A stretch of 64,000 nucleotides of DNA from Microbacterium sp. H83 (GCF_001650405.1 NZ_LWCU01000055.1:1-64000), one strand, 5' to 3'. Positions 16,313 to 26,071 are shown, counted from the first letter of the stretch. Notes: generated by a model not told the origin, from the letters alone. Program-made: numbers and translations.

Positions 16313-18229
16313 TTAGCTCAGCTCCGAAAAGAAGCCGAGGCTCGGGTCGTCGAACGTGCCGATAACCAAACCGCGGTCGAGGAACCGATTGAACTCTTCG
16401 CAGCTCGTTTCCGGCAGAAGCGCACAACCGTGGCAAGCCGCGAGATTGCATGAGTCCGGCCCCTGCGCTGCGTCCATGCACACCGGATCGGTCGAGCACC
16501 AGTGAGCGTCGCTGAGCGCCGCAGCGAAGACCGGTTGCAAGCGGTCGGGTCGTGACATGCGGACTAGGCCGCCCATCGTGCCTTCGGAATCACCGGCGGC
16601 CGTGTAGATCAATAGCCCGGCCATGTCACGGCCGCCGTCGCGTGACACGTACAACCGCTCTCGGAGCGAGGCCGAGCTGTAGCCGCACGTGAAGACAAGT
16701 TCGTTTATCAGCAGGTGCGCGAAAGTATGCAACATGACCATGCGTGGCGAAATGTCCCGCGGGCGTCCACCTCGAGCGGTGATTACCTGCTCGTACTGAT
16801 TCGCAATGAGATCTGCCCGCGCCTGCACTTCGCCGCGTGCCTCCCAGGCCGCGAGGCGATCGCTGTCGAGCTCGAAGTAGATGCCTTCGCCCTTGACCAC
16901 GTATGCCGGTAGCCAATCCTTGTCCGGCGGCAGGGGGCGACGTCGTAGTAGGGCTTTGCCCTCCGCGATCTTCAGGTTGTTGTCGCGCCCCCGGGCAAAC
17001 CCCCGCAGCACGCGTGTTTCGCGGAGCACCGTGACGCTGCGCACTCGGTCGACGTGTGCGGCGATAGCGGCGTGGACACCGGGATCTGATGCGCGCAACT
17101 CGTCGTCTTGAGGCGTCTCGCGGAGCAGCTTGAACTCCGGGTGGCGCCAAATGTCGAGGTCGCCGGATTCATCGATGTCACCGTCCTCTCCCGCGGAACC
17201 AATGCCAAAACGGTCCTGGAAAGCCGCGAGCAGTTCGTCGTCGGAGAACTGATCGAAGAGCTCTCCTGCGCCTCGGGTGGCCTGGCGGATCTCGGCCACG
17301 GTGGCGTCCTTGCCCCGCATGGTGAAGAGGAAGGCCATCGTCGGTTCGACGTCAGCGCGCTTCATCAAGTCGCGCAGCGCGCCGCTGACCGCACCAATTT
17401 TCTGCGGCAGAAAGATCGAGGACTCGACATACGGAAAGTAGACGTTGCCGCTCGCGCGGAGCGCTCCCTGAACCGGCTGGTCGCAAGGACCATCCTCCTC
17501 ATGCAGCCAGGGCCGAGCGCCTGTGCACAAGTACGGGTCAGATCGGCCCGCCAACTGCTGCGTCAAGAAAGTGCCCTCTCCTGACTCGTCCTTCATGCCT
17601 CCGGTCGTGATGCCTTGCAGCGACCGGGATGCGCCACACCCCTTACTCTCGTCCCGCTGGTTTTTCGCATCGTAGCCGCACCGGACGACCTGCCCCTCAA
17701 GTCCGCCGCCTCCGGTAGAGAACAGGCGCAGCACTCCTGCGCAGCTCGGGTTCTTCGACCGGTGCACCCACTCCCTGAAGGGAAAGTCGTCGATGTGTCC
17801 CTTGCCGCAGATGGCTACGAACGGGACCTGCGACATCTTCGGCCCGAAGCGTCGCTTGCCGACGCAGGTGGGTTCATCGCATCGAACGGCGTCCTGGAAG
17901 CTGAGGGGCACCTGCTTCAGGCGCTTGCAGTACATGCAGAACGAGTAACTCGGGAATCTCAGGGCAGGGACGCTAAGTTTCTCGTTCCGGTGGTCCTCCG
18001 GGGACCCCTTCCGGTAGTCCGGAGGCAGCCGGAACTCCTGGACCTTCAGCCGTGCTTCGAGCCGCCAGTCGTTGACGCGGAAGTCCTCCAGAGCCAGGTC
18101 GGCGTTGTTGCGCGGGAACCAGTGGTCGAGCCCTGCCGTGATCACGGAGGTTCCGTCGACGAGCACGCTCATGGCGCCGACGCCGAAGGGCGACACCAAT
18201 TGGGCTCGACGCATGCTGCCTGATGTCAT
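16313..18229 (-). CDS. drmB: DrmB-like DUF1998 protein of DISARM-type defence
   Basis: A 638-residue DUF1998 protein, the usual companion of the DrmA helicase in DISARM anti-phage systems. Cys pairs near residues 97-120 (CMYCKRLKQ and CDEPTC) and a CGKGHIDDFPFREW block mark the N-terminal zinc-binding part. The C-terminal DUF1998 signature is MLHTFAHLLINEL followed by a cysteine cluster (DPVCMD, CNLAACHGC, TSCEEFNRFLDR). The ATG at 18229 overlaps the drmA stop (ATGA), so DrmA and DrmB are made together. DrmB ends the operon. The 210-base gap to the NaeI gene is convergent and holds no gene I can support. Confidence 0.88.
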   Translation of the reverse strand: MTSGSMRRAQLVSPFGVGAMSVLVDGTSVITAGLDHWFPRNNADLALEDFRVNDWRLEARLKVQEFRLPPDYRKGSPEDHRNEKLSVPALRFPSYSFCMYCKRLKQVPLSFQDAVRCDEPTCVGKRRFGPKMSQVPFVAICGKGHIDDFPFREWVHRSKNPSCAGVLRLFSTGGGGLEGQVVRCGYDAKNQRDESKGCGASRSLQGITTGGMKDESGEGTFLTQQLAGRSDPYLCTGARPWLHEEDGPCDQPVQGALRASGNVYFPYVESSIFLPQKIGAVSGALRDLMKRADVEPTMAFLFTMRGKDATVAEIRQATRGAGELFDQFSDDELLAAFQDRFGIGSAGEDGDIDESGDLDIWRHPEFKLLRETPQDDELRASDPGVHAAIAAHVDRVRSVTVLRETRVLRGFARGRDNNLKIAEGKALLRRRPLPPDKDWLPAYVVKGEGIYFELDSDRLAAWEARGEVQARADLIANQYEQVITARGGRPRDISPRMVMLHTFAHLLINELVFTCGYSSASLRERLYVSRDGGRDMAGLLIYTAAGDSEGTMGGLVRMSRPDRLQPVFAAALSDAHWCSTDPVCMDAAQGPDSCNLAACHGCALLPETSCEEFNRFLDRGLVIGTFDDPSLGFFSELS

Positions 18230-21200
18230 GCCTGTACCTCCGGCCCTTCCAGGTCCTCAGTGAGGTAGTCGAGGGTGACGGAGAGTTGGCACTCGGCGTC
18301 GACGCTGCGCATGCTCATTGGCGTTTCCCATGTGATGTTCTTGTTGCCAGAATCTGCGAGATCGCCGGCCGGGCGCATCAAGCCCTGCTTTGGGTCGCCG
18401 TTGAAGTAGTTGGCAGTCGCCCATGTCGTGCGCTCCCCCTTCGCCCACTGGCGGGAACGCTCGGCGACCCATTGGTCGAACACGGCCAGTTCGTCCCTAT
18501 CGACGATCGCCGCCCGAGCGCGGAGAAGTGCGATCGATTCATCGAACTCGACTTGTGGGAACGGACTTGGGTCGAGCGTTGGATTGAGTTGGCGCATGCG
18601 AGAGATTGCAGCCGCGTGGAGCGCCCGCTTCAGGACCGGCTCGGCGAAGGGCGTCACGGAGGTTGGCTCCACCTGTGCGTAGAGCTGCTGGTGGTAGGTC
18701 CGGAACCGTTCGTAGTGACTGCGGTCGCGGGGCTTTGCGGCGCCGTAGATCGTGATGACAAGGCCGGGCGTCCTCACGTTGCGCCCCACTCGACCGCTCA
18801 CCTGGATGTACTGAGCGGTGGTCTTCGGTTGGCCGACGATCGTCATGAGTCCAAGCCTGTCGATGTCGACGCCGACTTCGATGATGTTTGAGGCCAGGCA
18901 GATGTCGACGCACTTCACGTTCTCAGGACACGATCCGCTGCTGACACACTTGGCGCCGTCAACGCAGTCAGGGTGTGGCAGCCGCAGTTCGAGTTCCTCG
19001 ATTGCCTTCGGGATCTCGTCGCTGCGGCGACGCGAGGTGAGCTCCATCTTGTTGCGGGGGTAGCGCGGCGTGATGCCGTCGCGCCGCTGTAGGCCGACCA
19101 AATAGTCAGGAACGTCGGAGTCCAACAGCGAGAGCGTGTTTCCGAGCTCTCGGAGACTGTTGAGGAAATTGAGGTTGGTCCAGTAGCCGTCCCGATCGTC
19201 CGGGTTAGGGATTTGCGGACCAGCCTGGAGCGTTGCGGCCGCGACTCGTGCCTGAACGGTCTGCATGGATCCGAGAGATGGGCTCATGACACCGAGGTAC
19301 CGCCGACCTGGCGCTGGCTTGCCGTCTGGAAGCCGGGCGGGTTCGGCGAAGAAGGAACGCCCCTCCTCAAGGCCGTGGGGGGGAAAGAGTGCGACTTCCT
19401 TGCGGCCAAACAGCCCAAGGATCTGATCCTCATAGCGACGCACGGTGGCGGTCGACGCGATGATCTTCGCAGGGATCGCCGGATCGGTGCGCCGATCTGT
19501 CGTCAGGTCATCGATCACGGGCTCGTACAGGCCAACCATGGAGCCGAGCGGTCCTGAGATGAGGTGGAGCTCGTCCTGGATGATCAGGCCCGGTGGCGAG
19601 TACAGCCGTTCGCCGTGGTCGCCGAGTCCGAACACAGTGCGCGCGGTCGGCTGCCACGCCATGGTTGCGAACTTGTCGACGGTGCCGATCACGATCGATG
19701 GACGCGACTCGTAGATGTCCTCATCGACGACGTGGACAGGCAAGCCTTCTCGGCCGCTGTATCGGCACAGTTCGTCTTGGCAGCGGAAGAGGAAGCGGCC
19801 CCCTGACCACACGTACCCAGGGGTGTCCTGTCCGCGTGACTTGCTGACCGGACCCATTCGCGTGCCGCACCACGGGCACTTGAGGAGCAGGAACTTGTTT
19901 GAGGCTCGCGAATCGCGTCGCAGTTCGCCGAGCGCCCGCTTGGCGGCGGTCCACCGGTTGGGTGTTGAATCGCCGCCCAGCCAGACCCCAATTCCGAAGG
20001 GTGCCGTTCCGAGCTCGTCCTCCATGCCAGACCGGACATCTTCTAAGACGCAGATCAAGGAGGAGGCGCGCAGGAACTGCTGGGCCGTGAGCAACCGCAG
20101 TGTGTAGCGCATGAGCGTGTCGGTGCCAGCGTCGGCGGGGTCGCGGAGTCGACGGGCGAGTAGCGAGATGGCTGAGGCGCCGAGGTAGGCCTCGGTCTTT
20201 CCGCCACCGGTCGGGAAGAAGATCAGGTCGACGAGGGTCCGCTTCGGATGGGTCGGGTCGACGAGTTCTGGGAGGCTCGCCAAAATGAAGGCGATCTGGA
20301 AGGCGCGCCAGCGCCCACCCTTGGGATCGGGCGTGGCTGTTGGGTGAGCCCCGTCTGGCCGGTAAACCCCTTGCTTGTCCTTGATCAGATCACGTGGCTC
20401 AAGACGTGACCGGATCTGCTGGTACAGCATTGCGAAGTTCGCGAGTTGGAACGCCCGAGCAGCGAGCGGGTCGTTATGCACGAGGCGCCACCCCTCCTGC
20501 ATGCGTTCCAGCGCCTCGGTGCACTTCTTGACGTGCTCCCGCGCTGCCGTTTGGTAGCGAGCTGGCAGATCATCAATCGACGCCTTTCGGTTGTTAATCC
20601 ACTGGGCATACAACTCGAGGACCTTCTCGACTTGGGCGTCACCGACGTCCGTTGTGTTGCCAAGTTCCTCCATGCTGACGCTCACGGGCGTCCGCGTGCC
20701 GTCGGGGTGCTCCTCAAAGACGTCGGGCGTCAGGCTGGTGACCTCGTAGGCGGGCAGCGCGTCTGCCTTGACGAACGGGACCGTCGGGGTTCCGTCCTCG
20801 CCCGCTGCGTCTTCCCAGGTCGCGGCGCAACCGTGACCGATCGCGAAGGTGCGTCGGTGGCGGTAGAGGAGTGCAATCGACTCCTCCTCGTTGTCGCTGT
20901 CAAGCTGCTCCACACCCGGGTATGGCTCGATGCGCAGCCCCTCCGCTGCGGTGGCGGAGAAGGCAACCTGAAAGAACGCACTTCCGGGCCCGGTGCCAAC
21001 GGCGTCGTCGACGACGGCGAGGGTGACAAGGCGAAGGTCCGCGTCAGCTTCGCCGGGCACGGCGCGGCTAAAGATAGAAACACTGGGTTTGATTCGAGGC
21101 TCGATCTTCGGTTCGACGACGACGGCGGTTGTGGTCAGCGAGGAGCGCTTGCGCTCCCTTCTTAGTACGTCTGCTGAGGCGACTGCGTCGAGCACGAAGG

Positions 21201-21744
21201 GCCGTCGAACCCACCAGTTCAGCGGGGGCATGTGCGGTGCAGTGATCTTGATGGGGTCATAATAGGCGCCAGTCACGCGGACCTTGAGTGCCGCCCCTTC
21301 CGTGACCCGGACCTTGAAGGAGATCGCCATGGCCGATGGCTTCCTTCGGTTGGCGTCGGACAGGTCGAAGTCGTCGGAGTCAGGTTGGTCCTGACGGCGC
21401 GGACCGCGCACTTCTGTCGGCGGCTCTCCTGGGTTCTCGTCGTTCTCTGCCAGTCCTGGAATTACGGCGGAATCGTCCCCTTCTGCTGCCAGTCCGCCCG
21501 TCGGCGTGCCACCGCTGTAGAGCACGCCAACGCCATAGCGGCGCAGCGGGTCGGAGCGGGTCAGCACCTCTTCCAAGGTGTCGCGATCGTGGAACTGTCC
21601 GCTGCTTTCGTCCTTCGTCTGGAAGGTCAGGGACGGTCCGGAGCAGTCGACCGGAATGCCGATGGGCGGCTCGCCGTCGGGCGGCCCGAACAGCTCGCGT
21701 CGTACTGCGGCCTCCACGACGTCACGTGCTTCAACCCCGCTCAT
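18226..21744 (-). CDS. drmA: DrmA-like superfamily 2 helicase of DISARM-type defence
   Basis: An 1172-residue SF2 helicase. Walker A is FFPTGGGKTEAYLG near residue 507, the DELH Walker B lies in IIQDELHLISGP near 720, ASATVRRYEDQ is motif III, and EVGVDIDRLG plus QVSGRVGRN (about 945 and 980) are motifs V and VI. A Cys cluster (CVDGAKC, GSCPENVKCVDIC) precedes motif V. The first 500 residues form a long non-helicase region with an acidic linker near 100-130, as in DISARM DrmA. It should act on incoming DNA with DrmB. Both ends overlap neighbouring genes by four bases. No DrmC phospholipase-D gene follows. Confidence 0.88.
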   Translation of the reverse strand: MSGVEARDVVEAAVRRELFGPPDGEPPIGIPVDCSGPSLTFQTKDESSGQFHDRDTLEEVLTRSDPLRRYGVGVLYSGGTPTGGLAAEGDDSAVIPGLAENDENPGEPPTEVRGPRRQDQPDSDDFDLSDANRRKPSAMAISFKVRVTEGAALKVRVTGAYYDPIKITAPHMPPLNWWVRRPFVLDAVASADVLRRERKRSSLTTTAVVVEPKIEPRIKPSVSIFSRAVPGEADADLRLVTLAVVDDAVGTGPGSAFFQVAFSATAAEGLRIEPYPGVEQLDSDNEEESIALLYRHRRTFAIGHGCAATWEDAAGEDGTPTVPFVKADALPAYEVTSLTPDVFEEHPDGTRTPVSVSMEELGNTTDVGDAQVEKVLELYAQWINNRKASIDDLPARYQTAAREHVKKCTEALERMQEGWRLVHNDPLAARAFQLANFAMLYQQIRSRLEPRDLIKDKQGVYRPDGAHPTATPDPKGGRWRAFQIAFILASLPELVDPTHPKRTLVDLIFFPTGGGKTEAYLGASAISLLARRLRDPADAGTDTLMRYTLRLLTAQQFLRASSLICVLEDVRSGMEDELGTAPFGIGVWLGGDSTPNRWTAAKRALGELRRDSRASNKFLLLKCPWCGTRMGPVSKSRGQDTPGYVWSGGRFLFRCQDELCRYSGREGLPVHVVDEDIYESRPSIVIGTVDKFATMAWQPTARTVFGLGDHGERLYSPPGLIIQDELHLISGPLGSMVGLYEPVIDDLTTDRRTDPAIPAKIIASTATVRRYEDQILGLFGRKEVALFPPHGLEEGRSFFAEPARLPDGKPAPGRRYLGVMSPSLGSMQTVQARVAAATLQAGPQIPNPDDRDGYWTNLNFLNSLRELGNTLSLLDSDVPDYLVGLQRRDGITPRYPRNKMELTSRRRSDEIPKAIEELELRLPHPDCVDGAKCVSSGSCPENVKCVDICLASNIIEVGVDIDRLGLMTIVGQPKTTAQYIQVSGRVGRNVRTPGLVITIYGAAKPRDRSHYERFRTYHQQLYAQVEPTSVTPFAEPVLKRALHAAAISRMRQLNPTLDPSPFPQVEFDESIALLRARAAIVDRDELAVFDQWVAERSRQWAKGERTTWATANYFNGDPKQGLMRPAGDLADSGNKNITWETPMSMRSVDAECQLSVTLDYLTEDLEGPEVQA

Positions 21745-23441
21745 TGGTTCCTCACCATTCCTGCCAGCCCGGTGCTCTCCTCGATGACACCGTAAAGACG
21801 ATCGGTCGCTCTGGTCAGGCCGACGTACAGGACTGACTCGAAGTTCGGCACATTCACCCGGTCTAGGTCGGTGACGATGACGGCCGACGCTTCGAGGCCC
21901 TTGAAAGCCTGGATCGATGAGAAGCGGATCCTCCCCTTCTTGACGGCGTCGCCGTCAGCTTGGACAAGCACACTCTTCAGCCATGGGTCCGTCGTCGTGG
22001 CAGCTGCTGAGCCTGCGCTCAGCGGACTCAACACAACAATCTCGCTCAGGTCGAATGACTCTTCCCGCAGCGCCTCAACCGCCTGGCGGAGCAACGGCGA
22101 TTGGTCCTCACCACGCACGTACTTCAGGAGGACCGGGTTGGCGCCATCGTCGTCCCGCCGGAACTTCTGGTAGCCCGGAGTGAGTCCGCTGAAGAAGTTG
22201 ACGCTATACCCGATCCTTGGAAGGTTTCGGCAGTTCATCGTGAGCCGGTGGGACGGAAGTTGGGGCACCCGCTCTTTGAGCAGCTCGCGACCACGGCCGT
22301 CGTCGTAGATCGCTTGGCGTTCGAAGTCGCCAAACATGAGGACCCGGCCGCCGGACACTCCGCCTTTGACCAGCAGCTCGAACACGTCAAGATAGGCCTC
22401 CGTCAGGAGGTCCTGAATCTCATCGACGATCAGGAAGTCCGCCGGAGGCTCGCCCAGCTCAAGTAACACCTCGATCGCACGCTCTGGAAGCTCAGATGAC
22501 CAGAACGACGGGCTGGCGTCACTTGGCGCCTTGAGTCCGATCAGTGCCAAGAGCTGGCTGTGGAAAGTGCCGACAGATAAGCGCGGATCGGTGATGTCCG
22601 CCGCTAGGCGTCGTCCGAGGAGCTTGTTGAAGCACATAAGGCTTCCTGTCCGCCCGTCGGCCAGCTCACGCCGTGCGGCCTCAAGAGCCAGAAGCGTCTT
22701 GCCGGAGCCCGCCGGGCCAGTGAAGAGCACGCTCTGGTTGTCGGACATGGCGTCAAGCGCGATGCATTGCTCCTCAACAAATTGAATGAGCTCGTGCTCG
22801 CGGGCCGAGCGCATGTCTCCGGCTACGATGCCGAACTCGAAGCTGGGTCGCAGCAACATGGCGATATGCTTTGCGGTCGCTCGGTCCGGCCCCACGCCGC
22901 CGTAGGAGAAGCCGCGGAACGTGGCGTCGAGGTTAGCTATTCCCCCGGTGAAGGCGCGACGGATCGCGCCAATCGGATCGTTCTTGAGGTCTTCCGAATC
23001 GAGAACTTGCCAATCGAACCACTCGTTCGTTGGTCTGAGCATCGTCCGTGCACGGGTGGTGGTGAACCATGCGGCGCTCAGGGTCGGGATCGAACGAAGA
23101 TCGACCCTCTTCCTCAGCAGGTCCTTCCGAATCGAGTACATCGCTTCACTGGCCTGCTTGAACGGTCCGCGGGCGGTTGGCGCTTGATTGCCGAGCTTCC
23201 AGACGCCTTCGTCGAAGGTGAAGTGATCGTGCGACTTCACCTCGATCACCAGAATTCCTAGCTCTGGAGCGATGACGACGAAGTCGGCCTCGCCCTCGGG
23301 GTTCCGGACGTGTTCAGCGATGTTGAGCGAGTGAAGAATGATCCAGTCGTCGGTTGTCTGGTCTTCGGCAAACTTCCGGTAGACCGCCTTTTCCCCGGGC
23401 GCGGCGCCCTCGGGGAAGAGGGCTGGAATCAATCGAGCCAC
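21741..23441 (-). CDS. NERD-domain superfamily 1 helicase
   Basis: A 566-residue fusion. The first 120 residues are a NERD nuclease-related domain (GEADFVVIAPELGILVIEVK contains the D...E-x-K type catalytic pattern). A UvrD/DUF2075-like helicase follows: Walker A FTGPAGSGKT near 237, VDEIQDLL near 337, QAFKGLEASAVIV near 505 and the closing YVGLTRATDRLYGV near 538. It would couple cutting to unwinding. Start is GTG 23441; its first codons overlap the upstream gene by 13 bases and its stop overlaps drmA's ATG. Its place inside the drm operon marks it as a component, not a passenger. Confidence 0.8.
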   Translation of the reverse strand: MARLIPALFPEGAAPGEKAVYRKFAEDQTTDDWIILHSLNIAEHVRNPEGEADFVVIAPELGILVIEVKSHDHFTFDEGVWKLGNQAPTARGPFKQASEAMYSIRKDLLRKRVDLRSIPTLSAAWFTTTRARTMLRPTNEWFDWQVLDSEDLKNDPIGAIRRAFTGGIANLDATFRGFSYGGVGPDRATAKHIAMLLRPSFEFGIVAGDMRSAREHELIQFVEEQCIALDAMSDNQSVLFTGPAGSGKTLLALEAARRELADGRTGSLMCFNKLLGRRLAADITDPRLSVGTFHSQLLALIGLKAPSDASPSFWSSELPERAIEVLLELGEPPADFLIVDEIQDLLTEAYLDVFELLVKGGVSGGRVLMFGDFERQAIYDDGRGRELLKERVPQLPSHRLTMNCRNLPRIGYSVNFFSGLTPGYQKFRRDDDGANPVLLKYVRGEDQSPLLRQAVEALREESFDLSEIVVLSPLSAGSAAATTTDPWLKSVLVQADGDAVKKGRIRFSSIQAFKGLEASAVIVTDLDRVNVPNFESVLYVGLTRATDRLYGVIEESTGLAGMVRNQ

Positions 23442-24943
23442 AGGGCGCTCCCATCAATGAACGGCACTCGTACCTGATGCCTGCTTACGATCTCTGAGAA
23501 CGGGGCCTTTGCGACAACACGGGCGACTATCATTCCGCGGAAGCCCTCACGGGGAAGGTCCAGGTGCAGAGTCCCATCACGCTCGAGTACGCGCAGATCA
23601 GTTTTCCTAACTGCCGTCTCAAGCTCCCTGCGAAGATCGGCACTCGCTCTGTAGATCGCTCGCCGTAGCGTGATGGCGTTGCCGTACGTCGGTCGGGACG
23701 GCTCGCCGAGCCAGTCGAGGAGAACCGCAAAATCAGCGTCGCGTTGAGGGCAGACTAGACGCCGGTCGGTCCAGGCGCGCACTTGGCCGAACGAACGCAC
23801 GCCGAGTCGCTCGAGTTCGTCCATCGCCTGACGGGAACCGATGCAGGCCAGTCGTTCCGCGAGGCGAGCCTTCCAGCGTGCCTGGGTTGCAACTATGCCG
23901 GGTGCTCGTCCGCCAAGCGCTGCAACGGCCTGGTCATACATGGCGCCTCGTTCGGTTTCGCCCTGCCGCAGAACAAGGTATGTGCCCGGGACGACGCCAC
24001 TCACAGCCTCGTAGCCAATACGGGTGCCCTCGGGCTGCTTCGGGTCCATGGACCGGATCCGGTCTCCATCGTCGAGCCACAAGGCCTGGCCGCCGGCGAG
24101 AAGGATCTTCCGGGCCTCCACTTCGTCGCCGGTGGGCTCACGATCAGTGGAGATGCGCGGCCCCCAAGACGGCTGAGGGAAGTAAACGTCGTCGATCTCG
24201 TCGCTGTTGACGACGGCGATTTCTGGCTCGATCGAGTCACCGATCTGATGCACGGTCGCCTTCACCAAGATCCGTCCCTCTGCGTGTGCACCAAATGTGG
24301 ATGACGGCACGGACCGGTTGCCAAACCAGGCGGGCATCAGAAAGGTAACTTCGGGGGTCACGGGGGCCGTTATAATCGAAGGCGGCATAAAGGTTGGCGG
24401 CGCGACGATGTAGCTGACCTCGATGTCTCCACGAACCGCGTTGAGTTCGCTCGGAACGAGAACGGTGGCACCAGCCTCATCGAGCCACCCAGCAAGGGCT
24501 GCCCGAGCGGCCCCCTTGGTTGCAACGACAACACAGTCCCCCGTACCAACCTCCCGAATCGAATCGAGTAAAACGGCTCCAACCGGCGAATCTGACTCTC
24601 CCACCGCAATTGCGCCTTCCGCGATCTGATCCAGCAACGCACTATCGCTGACGAGGTTCCGGAGAAGGCGGGCTTGTCGTAGGACTTCGTCGATGACTGG
24701 TTGCTGCTTCTGGAACTCTCTCGGTTGAGGCTGCGTCATGCGGCGCCAGCGCAACGCATTTGCCGCCTGAAGAACGCCGTCCCAAACCTCGGTACGTTCG
24801 TTCCCAAGCGTGAATAGGGTGTGGCGGATAGCAGTGTCGAGCTGCTCTCCGGCAGGATCGCCGACGGCGAATATCGAGACGCCTTGGCGCATCAGGGAAC
24901 CTGAGGCGGCATAGCGCTGCGCAACATCCTGAGCCCGACTCAT
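23429..24943 (-). CDS. Unassigned DISARM-operon protein, 504 residues
   Basis: I recognise no family with confidence. It is soluble, has no membrane segment, and shows no Walker A, HKD or PD-(D/E)XK motif by eye. The first half is alternating strands and helices with Val-rich core strands (DCVVVATKGAAR, IEVSYIVAPP); the second half contains AWTDRRLVCPQRDADFAVLLDWLG and a basic C terminus. ATG at 24943 overlaps the stop of the gene before it (ATGA). Together with that gene it totals 817 residues, which made me consider a split DrmE-like protein; I cannot confirm this. Confidence 0.7.
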   Translation of the reverse strand: MSRAQDVAQRYAASGSLMRQGVSIFAVGDPAGEQLDTAIRHTLFTLGNERTEVWDGVLQAANALRWRRMTQPQPREFQKQQPVIDEVLRQARLLRNLVSDSALLDQIAEGAIAVGESDSPVGAVLLDSIREVGTGDCVVVATKGAARAALAGWLDEAGATVLVPSELNAVRGDIEVSYIVAPPTFMPPSIITAPVTPEVTFLMPAWFGNRSVPSSTFGAHAEGRILVKATVHQIGDSIEPEIAVVNSDEIDDVYFPQPSWGPRISTDREPTGDEVEARKILLAGGQALWLDDGDRIRSMDPKQPEGTRIGYEAVSGVVPGTYLVLRQGETERGAMYDQAVAALGGRAPGIVATQARWKARLAERLACIGSRQAMDELERLGVRSFGQVRAWTDRRLVCPQRDADFAVLLDWLGEPSRPTYGNAITLRRAIYRASADLRRELETAVRKTDLRVLERDGTLHLDLPREGFRGMIVARVVAKAPFSEIVSRHQVRVPFIDGSALWLD

Positions 24944-25881
24944 ATGGCTACCGTAAAAGCCATGACCTCAACTGCAGTGGGCGGTTGCCAGTGAAGTTCA
25001 TCGACTACTGAGATCGGCTGACTGTGGCTATGGCGCGCTTCGATGAGCGTCTCGGCCGCCGACTCGTCCGCCACGGAACGGTCCACGATGCACACGACGA
25101 TCGGCACCGTCACGTCGTTCAAGTACTTGATGGCACCATAGCGATCGAGGATTGCCATCAAGCAGGATTCGGAAAGCAGTTCTCCTTCGCCGAGACGAGA
25201 CGCCGAGACGATTGACGTGGACCACGTCGCCGCGCGGGGTTCGAAGGGCAGAACGTACGTGCCGAGTCTCGTACCCAAGGCTCCTTCGGCGGTTCCGTCG
25301 CCGATTACTGCTTCAAGATCCTCTCGAATCCACTTGCTGGTCCCGACAAGCGCGAGGTCCATCGGCGGTGCAGCGAGCCGCTCGAGCCAAGACGCCGAAG
25401 CGCCCGTCAGATCTGCCAGATAACCACCAGCGGGAACCTGACCAACGACGGACTCGCACTCTTCGTCGAGCACGGAAACCGCCCGATAGCGGTCGACTGG
25501 CAGATACTTTCCGCCGGTACGAACCCGGGGGCCGCTGGAATGTGCTTCAAGGTTCGTGAATCGGCCGGTGACGATCAACTTGTCTGTGACTGCTCGCAAC
25601 CAAGTGGATCGATCTGATGCCTCGAACACTGCGAGAGGTTTATCCAGGCCAGCCACAGGACTCGAGAGCATCCAGCCAGACCCGATGAGCGCGCCGACAT
25701 AGTCCCGCCGAGGCACCGAAATAGCCACTACAAGCTGTCGTTCGTCGAGCTTCGCGAGATAGCGGCGAAGTAGAGATCCGAGGCTAACGAACGAGCCGAT
25801 CCAGGATCCGGCGACCAGGGGCTCCGCGTGCGCGTCCGCGAGGCCCAGGAGTATACGTGGACGCGCGGGTGAGTCGACCAT
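24940..25881 (-). CDS. Unassigned DISARM-operon protein, 313 residues, first gene of operon
   Basis: Unknown family. I choose ATG 25881 over an upstream GTG at 25932 because GGGGGAGAGC stands directly before it. The protein is soluble with a core of beta strands (RQLVVAISVPRRDYVGALIG, KLIVTGRF, VPIVVCIVDRS) that suggests a Rossmann-like or helicase-like sandwich, but the first strand is not followed by a phosphate-binding loop. It leads the five-gene minus-strand operon, divergent from the HsdR-N gene at 26072 with a 190-base shared promoter region. Confidence 0.7.
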   Translation of the reverse strand: MVDSPARPRILLGLADAHAEPLVAGSWIGSFVSLGSLLRRYLAKLDERQLVVAISVPRRDYVGALIGSGWMLSSPVAGLDKPLAVFEASDRSTWLRAVTDKLIVTGRFTNLEAHSSGPRVRTGGKYLPVDRYRAVSVLDEECESVVGQVPAGGYLADLTGASASWLERLAAPPMDLALVGTSKWIREDLEAVIGDGTAEGALGTRLGTYVLPFEPRAATWSTSIVSASRLGEGELLSESCLMAILDRYGAIKYLNDVTVPIVVCIVDRSVADESAAETLIEARHSHSQPISVVDELHWQPPTAVEVMAFTVAI

Positions 25882-26071
25882 TGCTCTCCCCCCGCAGTTC
25901 ACCGCGTCTGACGCCACGTCGACGCACCTCAATCTTGATCCATCATGCCGCTGCGATGATCAGTCACCAGCGGGATGATGCTGATTGTTGCATACGAGTG
26001 CCGACGCCGCGGCATTTCAAGCATGTCGGGTTCCTCTGCGGTGTGGTGGAATTCCGCTATCGTCTGGATGA

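Noticed and set aside
16107..16499. 130-codon minus-strand frame in the NaeI-DrmB gap
   Set aside because: Half of it overlaps the DrmB C-terminal cysteine region in another frame; no ribosome site and no family.
23429..24943. The 504-residue protein as a helicase or NTPase
   Set aside because: No Walker A GxxxxGK[ST] or Walker B is present.
16313..25881. DrmC phospholipase-D or a methyltransferase hidden in the operon
   Set aside because: Neither unknown protein shows an HKD motif, nor a SAM-binding glycine loop with a PC or NPPY/DPPY motif.
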